From positions 102,853-166,852 of the forward strand of contig JAHBWG010000007.1 of assembly GCA_019637095.1 (NCBI GenBank): 64,000 nucleotides of DNA, in the 5' to 3' direction. Of the stretch, positions 57,893-64,000 are shown in pieces (positions within the stretch are counted from its first letter, which is position 1; each line of letters begins with the position of its first letter). This DNA comes from Sandaracinaceae bacterium (GTDB lineage: Bacteria; Myxococcota_A; Polyangia; Polyangiales; Sandaracinaceae). A program made the position numbers and the translations under genes. Below the pieces are notes generated by a model. That model searched no databases. It saw only the letters and a list, made by a program, of their open reading frames with translations, and was not told the origin of the DNA.

Positions 57893-60232
57893 ATGAGCGA
57901 CGATACGAGCACTGCAGGAGAGACGGGGGTCGACCCCCAGAGTCCGTCTGCGGCCCGCCCCGACCTGGTCACGTTCCGCCTCGAGGTCGAGGGCTCCGCG
58001 GACTCTTGGGGCGTGGAGCGCGTCACCCTCGAGGAGGCGCTCAACTCAGTGCCCAGGTGCGAGATCGAGGCTCGCTATCGCGGCCACACCGACGAGCGCG
58101 AGTTGCTCCATAAGGCGGCCGCACTGAGCATTGAGCGAAGCGCAGGCCAGCACACTCGCTACTTTAAGGGCATCGTCTGGCACGCTCGCGTCGAACCCGC
58201 AATGGACGACGATGAGCTCGTCGTCTATCTGCAGGTCACGCCGGCGATGGCGCTCCTCGGCTGCATTCAGGATAGTCGCATCTTCCAGGACGTCACAGTT
58301 GCAGGGGTGATCCACGAGGTCTTTCGTCGCGCTCTGAGTGAACGGGAGCGATCGGTTGTCGTGGACGATCTGCAGCGCACGTACGAGAGGCGCGAGTACG
58401 TCGTGCAGTACGACGAGTCGACGCTCGGCTTCGTAGTCCGGCTGTGTGAGGAGGAGGGGATCTACTTCTACTTCGACCACGAGACCGAGCCCGAGACGGT
58501 TCGACTTGCCGACGCAGTCGGGGGCCTTCCTCGGGCGCGCGTGAACGACGGCGGCGAGGTGCGGTTCTGTGAGCATCCCGAGCAACTCTCCGATGGCGAG
58601 GCTGTGTCAACTTTTCGGCACCGGTTCGAGGTCGGCCCGACGGACGTCGTGGTGAGCGACCACGACTGGACGCATCCGACTCTCGATATTCGGGGTTCGC
58701 AGACGGGGTTGGGACGGCACGGGTCGCCCGCCCTTGAGACGTTCGATCATACGGATGCGTTGGTGTTCCACTCGTTCGACGGGGTGCGATACGAAGGCCA
58801 CACGGCAGCGGTTCAGGCACGACTCCGCCGCGAGAGGCAGGACCTCGCGCGACAGTTCTGGGAGGCGACGTCGACCGTGGTCACGGCGTGGCCCGGAACG
58901 ACTTTGTCGATCACGGGTTGCCCGGAGGCGGAGCACGACCAGCGGTACCTCGTTGTCGGATCTAGCGCCCTGGGGACAGCCACTGCGGGCACCAGTGGAA
59001 CCTTCGAGGCGAGCCTCCAGCTCGTCCCGACGACGATGGAGTACCGGCCAGCGCGGAGAACTGCGCGACCGATAGCGCACGGACCCGAGATCGCGACGGT
59101 CGTGGGCCCCTCTGGACAGGAGATCCACACCGATCTGCACGGGCGGGTGCGGGTGCACTTCCCCTGGGATCGACACCACGCGCGCGACGCCGAGACATCG
59201 AGCTGCTGGATGCGCGTCTCGCACAACTGGGCGGGGCCCGGCTTCGGCACGTTCTTCCTCCCGCGAATCGGCATGGAGGTGCTCGTCAGCTTCCTCGGCG
59301 GCAACCCGGACCGTCCGCTCGTAACCGGCTGCGTGTACAACGGCGCCAACCGCGTCGGGGTCGAGCTCGACGCGAAGAAGACGCAGTCCCTGATCCGGAC
59401 GAAGTCGTCACCGGACAGCGAGGGGTTCAACGAGCTTCGCTTCGAGGACGACGCCGGGAACGAGTTCATCTTCGTCCACGCCCAGAAGGACTACAACGAG
59501 GTCGTCGAGCACTGTCACTCGACTCACGTGAAGGTCGACCAGTCGAACACGGTGGATCACGATCACACCGAGACGGTCGGCCACGATCAGAAGCTCACCG
59601 TCAAGGGCATGCGCGAGAAGACGGTGGAGAACTCCGAGACCGTCGAGATCCAGGCGGATCGCACGGAGACGGTGTTCGGCAACGAAGACCTGACGCTCAA
59701 GAGCGATCGCATCACGAAGATCACGCACAACGAGACGATCGAGATCGGCGGCGACCGAACCATCAAGGTCAAGGGGCGCGAGGACCAGCTCGTCGTCCAG
59801 GGGCGCGAGGTCGTGATCGAAGGCGACGACGTGCTCCGCGTGAGCGGGGGCGCGAACCGAACCGAGGAGTTCACCGGCGAGCGCACGGTCAGCATCACCA
59901 ACAAGTTCGACCTCGTGCAGGGCGACTCCGAGAAGCTCCGCATGGACGGGCAGAAGACGTACCTCGAGTCGGCCAAGGAGGTGACGGTCAAGACCGGGAG
60001 CTCGGAGTACGTCCTGAAGAGCGACGGGAACGTGAAGCTCACGGCGGCGACCAAGGTCGAGATCGAGGTCGGGGGCTGCAAGATCGAGATGACACCTCAG
60101 AAGATCACGCTCACCGCGGGGCCGTCGTCGATCGAGCTCGGACCGAGCGGGGTCACCACGTCCGGGCCGAAGATCACCTCCTCGGCGCAGACGATGAACG
60201 AGATCACGGGCCTGCTCGTGAAGCTGAACTGA
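57893..60232 (+). CDS. vgrG: VgrG/Rhs-type spike protein, full length (T6SS island 2)
   Basis: This is a 779-residue spike protein. The gp27-like domains contain YVVQYDESTLGFVVRLCEEE and IYFYFDHETEPE, and the gp5 OB domain has DLHGRVRVHFPWDRHHA, SHNWAGPGFGTFFLPRIGME and GNPDRPLVTGCVYN. The DUF2345-like beta-helix has many ETV- and QxxTVKG-type repeats (VDHDHTETVGHDQKLTVKG, THNETIEIGGDRTIKVKG). The tip EITGLLVKLN would accept a PAAR protein. Unlike the short VgrG at 46982 it has its own long spike. It follows the immunity-like gene by 25 bases and its stop overlaps the adaptor-like gene. Confidence 0.95.
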   Translation: MSDDTSTAGETGVDPQSPSAARPDLVTFRLEVEGSADSWGVERVTLEEALNSVPRCEIEARYRGHTDERELLHKAAALSIERSAGQHTRYFKGIVWHARVEPAMDDDELVVYLQVTPAMALLGCIQDSRIFQDVTVAGVIHEVFRRALSERERSVVVDDLQRTYERREYVVQYDESTLGFVVRLCEEEGIYFYFDHETEPETVRLADAVGGLPRARVNDGGEVRFCEHPEQLSDGEAVSTFRHRFEVGPTDVVVSDHDWTHPTLDIRGSQTGLGRHGSPALETFDHTDALVFHSFDGVRYEGHTAAVQARLRRERQDLARQFWEATSTVVTAWPGTTLSITGCPEAEHDQRYLVVGSSALGTATAGTSGTFEASLQLVPTTMEYRPARRTARPIAHGPEIATVVGPSGQEIHTDLHGRVRVHFPWDRHHARDAETSSCWMRVSHNWAGPGFGTFFLPRIGMEVLVSFLGGNPDRPLVTGCVYNGANRVGVELDAKKTQSLIRTKSSPDSEGFNELRFEDDAGNEFIFVHAQKDYNEVVEHCHSTHVKVDQSNTVDHDHTETVGHDQKLTVKGMREKTVENSETVEIQADRTETVFGNEDLTLKSDRITKITHNETIEIGGDRTIKVKGREDQLVVQGREVVIEGDDVLRVSGGANRTEEFTGERTVSITNKFDLVQGDSEKLRMDGQKTYLESAKEVTVKTGSSEYVLKSDGNVKLTAATKVEIEVGGCKIEMTPQKITLTAGPSSIELGPSGVTTSGPKITSSAQTMNEITGLLVKLN

Positions 60233-61644
60233 TGGAGTCGCTCGCCAAGCCGCTGCGCACGCTCGAGGATGACCTGCGATGGTTCGTCCGCGCGACGGAG
60301 GTGCGCTTGCTGCACGTCACCGCGTCGGCGGACCTGCGCGCGGCGGCGCTGAAGGTCGTCGCGGGGATGGAGGCGCTGCCGGCGAACCGCAGCCCGTTCA
60401 CCGTCCTGGAGGATCCGTTCCTGCGCGCCGACCACGGCTGGAGCTGGCGGGCGCGGAGGATGGTCGAGGACTGGGAGGGCCGCGTGCGCGTCACGGCGGA
60501 GAGCGGGCTCGAGCTCGGCTCGCTCAGCGGGCAGCGTCCGGCGTCGGCCGATCCGCTCGCCGCGTTCGGAGGCTGGCTCGACTTGGTCCTCTCGGCGCTG
60601 CGGCCTCCGCTCGAGGGGCTCGTGGTCGTCCTCGCGCCGACACGGGTGGAAGACGGCGCGGCGTTCGAGAGCGCGCTCCTCGAGCTCTTGCGCCGCCCGG
60701 AGCTCACGCGCGCTCGCTTCGTGGCGGTGGAGGTCGGCGAGGCCGCGTTGCCACGCTTGCACGAGGAGCTCGGCAGCGCGGCGCTCCGCTCCCGCTGCGA
60801 GCGCGACGACGCGGCGTTCGCAGACGACCTGAACGCGCTCATGCGGTCGGTCGACCCTTCGCTGCCCGGGCCCGCGCGGGCGGGCGCGGCGTGGCCGCGC
60901 GGCGTCATCGTCCCCCCGCGGCCGGGCGAGCGGGAGCCGACCCCCGAACAGCAGGAGGAGGTCGACATCGAGCTCGCCGCCGCGGGCGTGAGCCCATCGC
61001 TCGCGGGCGCCGCCGGTGTGCGCATGCAGCAGTACGTGATCGCGGCGGCCCTGCACCTTCGCGAGGGCAACGGCCCGACGGCGGTCGACTGCCAGCGCCA
61101 AGCATGCCACCTCGCGTACGAAGCGGGCGCGAAGCGCGAAGCCCTCATCCAACATCTGGTGCTCGCGGGTTACGAGCTCGCGGCGGAGATGGAGGCGGAC
61201 GCGGTCCGCGAGTATGCGTCGGTGAGCGAGCGCGCTTCGCTCTGGGACTGTCCGCTCGAGGCCGCGCAGGCCGAGCTCGCGCTCGCCGTGATCGCGGCGC
61301 GACACGGCCGGCAGCCCGACGCGGCGGCGCACTACGTGCGCTCGGCGGAGGCCGCGCAGCGCGCCGACGCGACGGGCCTGGCGATCGAGGGCTGGCGGCT
61401 CGCGGGACAGATGGCGGCGCACGCCGGGCTCGATCAGCGCGCCGCGGAGTGCTTCGGTCGCGCCATCGAGCTCGCGGAGGACGCAGCGCCGGACGTCGCG
61501 TCGAGCTCGAGCGCGCCGCGGGCCGCGCGCCAGCTCGCCGAGCGCCTGCGCGCCAAGGGCCTGGGCGCGCAGGCCGACTCGCTCGAGCACACGGCCAACC
61601 GCCTCGAAGAGGGCATGCCACGCTCGGTGGCGGGCCTCTACTGA
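60232..61644 (+). CDS. TPR-like putative T6SS adaptor
   Basis: This is a 470-residue cytoplasmic protein. Residues 1-200 form an alpha/beta domain (LRTLEDDLRWFVRATEVRLL, LDLVLSALRPPLEGLVVVLA). From about 265 onward the protein is made of TPR-like helical pairs (QQYVIAAALHLREGNGPTAV, EGWRLAGQMAAHAGLDQRAA). No catalytic motif is seen. It sits exactly between vgrG and the PAAR/RHS gene, overlapping both by one base to four bases. Adaptors or chaperones that load RHS effectors occupy this slot in many loci (commonly DUF1795 or DUF4123); this would be a different, TPR-based type, by inference. Confidence 0.68.
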   Translation: MESLAKPLRTLEDDLRWFVRATEVRLLHVTASADLRAAALKVVAGMEALPANRSPFTVLEDPFLRADHGWSWRARRMVEDWEGRVRVTAESGLELGSLSGQRPASADPLAAFGGWLDLVLSALRPPLEGLVVVLAPTRVEDGAAFESALLELLRRPELTRARFVAVEVGEAALPRLHEELGSAALRSRCERDDAAFADDLNALMRSVDPSLPGPARAGAAWPRGVIVPPRPGEREPTPEQQEEVDIELAAAGVSPSLAGAAGVRMQQYVIAAALHLREGNGPTAVDCQRQACHLAYEAGAKREALIQHLVLAGYELAAEMEADAVREYASVSERASLWDCPLEAAQAELALAVIAARHGRQPDAAAHYVRSAEAAQRADATGLAIEGWRLAGQMAAHAGLDQRAAECFGRAIELAEDAAPDVASSSSAPRAARQLAERLRAKGLGAQADSLEHTANRLEEGMPRSVAGLY

Positions 61645-64000
61645 TGCTCGCCGGCAAGCAGACGGACGGGGTCGTCGGGCTCGACATCCACTGGGAGATG
61701 CTGCCCACGCCGGCGGGTCCGGTCCCGACGCCGTTCCCGAACCCGTTCGTAGGGCTCGTCTTCGATCCGGTCGGCCTCGCCGTCGGGCTGGTCATCGACA
61801 ACGTGATCGGCGCGCTCACCGGATCACCGCCGACGGGCCCCGTGCTCGTGAACCTCCTGCCCGCGGCGAACACGGGCACGGAGGCGATGGGCTTCGGCCA
61901 CATCCTCATCCCGCCTGGCACCGCGTGGGCGCCGATCCCCGGCGTGATGCCGCTGATGATCCCGAACAAGCCACCGCCGGCCCCGAGCCCGATCCCGAGC
62001 GACGACGCGATCCTCGTGACCGGCTCCAAGACCGTGCACGTGATGGGCTCGAACTTCTGCCGCTTCGGTGACTTCGCGATGAGCTGCGGCGAGCCGGTGC
62101 GGCTGCCGAGCTCGGTGCTGCTCGCGACGCCCAAGGGCATGCCCGTGCTCGTGGGCGGCCCCCCGACCCTCGACGCGATGTCGGCGGCGGGCGCGTTCAT
62201 CCGCACCGCGTGGGTGAGCCACCAGCTCAACAACCTGCTCAGCTACCTCCGCTCGGACCGCCTGCGCAACTTCCTCAGCCGGCTCGTCTGCTTCCTGACA
62301 GGCCACCCGGTCGACGTCGCGACGGGGCGCGTCTTCACCGACGCCGTCGACTTCGAGCTCCCGGGCCCCATCCCGCTTCGGTTCGAGCGCGTCTACAACT
62401 CGGGTGTCTCGGCGCGCAGCGGCCCGCTCGGCTACGGCTGGAGCCACTCGCTCGATCAGCGCCTGTGGGAGGAGCGGGGCAAGATCGTCTACCTCACCGA
62501 GGACGGGCGCGAGGTGGAGATCGACACGTTCGATCGGCCGGGGCACCGCATGTCGCGCGGCGACGAGGCGTACTACCCGATCGATCGGCTCACCGTGAAG
62601 TGCCTGGGTGAGGGCCGCTGGGAGGTGTGGAGCCCCGACGGCCTCGGCCGCGAGCTCGGCCCGGTCGACGGCGGCGAGCCGGGCGTCGCGCGCCTCTTGG
62701 CGCTGAAGACGCGCGACGGTCACCACCGCGTCGAGCTCTCGTACGACGAGCGCGCGTGCCTCTTTGCGGTGCGTGACTCGGGCGGTCGCCAGGTGCGCTT
62801 CGTTCACGACGGCGCCGGCCGTCTCGTCAGCGTCAAGCTCCCGGTGCCGGGCGGCGAGGGCCACTACGAGCACCGCCGCTACACCTACGACGAACACGGC
62901 GATCTCGTCCAGGTCACCGACCCGACGGGGGCGTTCTGGGAGCTCGAGTACTCCGGGCACCTCCTCACGCGCGAGACGGATCGCGAGCGGCTCTCGTTCT
63001 ACTTCGGCTACGACGGCATCGGCCAAGATGCGTGGTGCATTCGCACGTGGGGCGACGGCGGCATCTACGACCACGAGCTCGCGTACGACAAGGTCGGCAA
63101 GGTCACGTGCGTGACGAACTCGCTCGGCCAGACGACCACCTACCGGATGGACCCGCTGGGGTGCGTCACCGAGATCATCGACCCGCACGGCGCCTCGACG
63201 CGCTACGCGTACGACGAGGCCTCGCTCCAGCGCATCGCGGAGATCGACCCGCTCGGAAACACCACCCGCTACGGCTACGACGGACGCGGCAACCGCGCGC
63301 GCATCGAGGCGCCCGACGGCGCGGTGACGACCATCGAGCACGACGCGCGGTTCCTCGACGCGCCGGTGCGCGTGGTCGCGCCCGACGGCGCCGAGTGGGC
63401 GTGGTCCTACGACGAGCACGGCCGGCTGCGCGGGCAGCAGAACCCCTTCGGTCACTGGACGCGCTACGACTACGAGACCGGCCGGCTCGTGTCGGCGGCG
63501 ACGCCAGGCGGCGCGGTCACGCGTCTGACCTACGACGGCTCGGGCAACGTGGCGACGCACACCGGCCCGACGGGGGCGCTGACGCGCTTCGAGCACGACC
63601 GGCAGGGCCGACTGGTCAAGCTCGTCAACCCGCTCGGCGGCGTCGAGCGGCGGCGCTACGACGCGGCGGGGAACCTGCTCGAGGTCGACGAGGCGCACGG
63701 AGTGCGCCGCCGCTTCGAGTACGACAAGGAACAGAACTTGACGCGGACGATCGACGGCCTGCGCGACGTCGCGTTCACGTACACCGGCTACCACCGCCTG
63801 CACGAGCGGCTCGAGGCGGGCACGGCGGTGCGCTTCCACTACGACACGGAGGACCAACTCGTCGCGGTCGAGAACGAGCACGGCGAGCGCTACCGCTTCG
63901 AGCTCGACGCGTGCGGTCGCGTCACGACCGAGACGGGGTTCGACGGGTTCGCGCGCCGGTACACGCGTGACGTGGCGGGCCGAGTGAGCGCGGTGGACAG
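61644..64000 (+). CDS. PAAR-like/RHS-repeat effector (C-terminal end beyond window)
   Basis: At least 785 residues are seen, with the frame open to the window edge. The N-terminus is hydrophobic and Pro-rich (TPFPNPFVGLVFDPVGLAVG). A PAAR-like DUF4150-type domain follows (VTGSKTVHVMGSNFCRFGD, VLVGGPPT), then the RHS entry domain GHPVDVATGRVFTDAVDFEL and FERVYNSG, and many YD repeats (TRYAYDEASLQRIAEIDPLG, TRYGYDGRGNRARIEAPDG). In known RHS effectors the repeats form a shell around a C-terminal toxin, which here lies past base 64000, as would its immunity gene. The ATG at 61644 overlaps the adaptor stop. It caps the VgrG at 57893. Confidence 0.93.
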   Translation, partial: MLAGKQTDGVVGLDIHWEMLPTPAGPVPTPFPNPFVGLVFDPVGLAVGLVIDNVIGALTGSPPTGPVLVNLLPAANTGTEAMGFGHILIPPGTAWAPIPGVMPLMIPNKPPPAPSPIPSDDAILVTGSKTVHVMGSNFCRFGDFAMSCGEPVRLPSSVLLATPKGMPVLVGGPPTLDAMSAAGAFIRTAWVSHQLNNLLSYLRSDRLRNFLSRLVCFLTGHPVDVATGRVFTDAVDFELPGPIPLRFERVYNSGVSARSGPLGYGWSHSLDQRLWEERGKIVYLTEDGREVEIDTFDRPGHRMSRGDEAYYPIDRLTVKCLGEGRWEVWSPDGLGRELGPVDGGEPGVARLLALKTRDGHHRVELSYDERACLFAVRDSGGRQVRFVHDGAGRLVSVKLPVPGGEGHYEHRRYTYDEHGDLVQVTDPTGAFWELEYSGHLLTRETDRERLSFYFGYDGIGQDAWCIRTWGDGGIYDHELAYDKVGKVTCVTNSLGQTTTYRMDPLGCVTEIIDPHGASTRYAYDEASLQRIAEIDPLGNTTRYGYDGRGNRARIEAPDGAVTTIEHDARFLDAPVRVVAPDGAEWAWSYDEHGRLRGQQNPFGHWTRYDYETGRLVSAATPGGAVTRLTYDGSGNVATHTGPTGALTRFEHDRQGRLVKLVNPLGGVERRRYDAAGNLLEVDEAHGVRRRFEYDKEQNLTRTIDGLRDVAFTYTGYHRLHERLEAGTAVRFHYDTEDQLVAVENEHGERYRFELDACGRVTTETGFDGFARRYTRDVAGRVSAVD

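Noticed and set aside
61824..63881. A 685-residue minus-strand frame
   Set aside because: It is the shadow of the RHS repeats; the regular pattern reflects YD repeats read backwards.
1..64000. CRISPR arrays, tRNA and rRNA genes
   Set aside because: No regularly spaced repeats, cloverleaf ends or rRNA-like blocks were seen on either strand.

Overview
The window is about 64 kb of very GC-rich DNA with dense coding on both strands. The gene content suggests a predatory or social member of Myxococcota, probably Polyangiales or a Sandaracinus-like lineage: Hanks-type kinases with transmembrane or TPR tails, many lipoproteins with Cys-rich or Asp-Ala-Gly repeats, ArsA-like ATPases, DUF2169 and pentapeptide proteins beside VgrG, and an RHS protein. 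This placement is inferred from content; no rRNA or tRNA gene was seen.

Left part (1-12 kb): an ABC-F ATPase cut by the window edge, a GPH/MFS transporter, a lipoprotein alpha/beta hydrolase coupled to a dienelactone hydrolase, a surface lipoprotein, a Ser/Thr kinase with TPR-like tail, a short-chain dehydrogenase (with a decayed partial copy 4 kb away), a DapA-family aldolase, an NTPase and a PssA-type phosphatidyltransferase. From 12.2 to 15.2 kb lies a 971-residue fusion of maleylacetate reductase, an MhqD-like hydrolase and a homogentisate-dioxygenase-like cupin, with the catalytic residues retained at the expected spacing.

Middle part (15-33 kb): envelope and signalling genes. These are small lipoproteins, a frameshifted repeat protein followed by a strong hairpin, an ArsA/GET3-like ATPase, a PLA2-like Cys-rich exoprotein, a trypsin-fold protease coupled to a lipoprotein, a duplicated two-gene lipoprotein/CCWPGQ cassette, a Cys-rich beta-propeller lipoprotein, and two tandem membrane kinases with HLD and DWG motifs in place of HRD and DFG.

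Right part (33-64 kb): two type VI secretion (T6SS) VgrG islands. The first, read leftwards from 48451, holds a short VgrG, DUF2169-pentapeptide protein, pentapeptide protein, DUF3540 protein, two roughly 1,160-residue paralogues with VgrG-tip-like ends, and a methyltransferase. The second, read rightwards, holds two candidate effector/immunity pairs (a permuted-papain-like protein and a metzincin-like protein), a full-length VgrG, a TPR adaptor-like protein and a PAAR/RHS protein that runs off the end. Between them lie a MarR regulator with overlapping palindromes, a molybdopterin oxidoreductase plus a decayed fragment of itself, an IS630-family element with 9-bp terminal repeats and TA duplication inserted in the last codons of a candidate immunity gene, and remnants of another element. 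Base composition falls visibly in 52-58 kb, which fits acquired DNA.

Many first-in-operon genes carry a TANNNT hexamer 6-9 bases before the start codon, which suggests common leaderless transcription, while downstream genes are joined by ATGA/GTGA overlaps.
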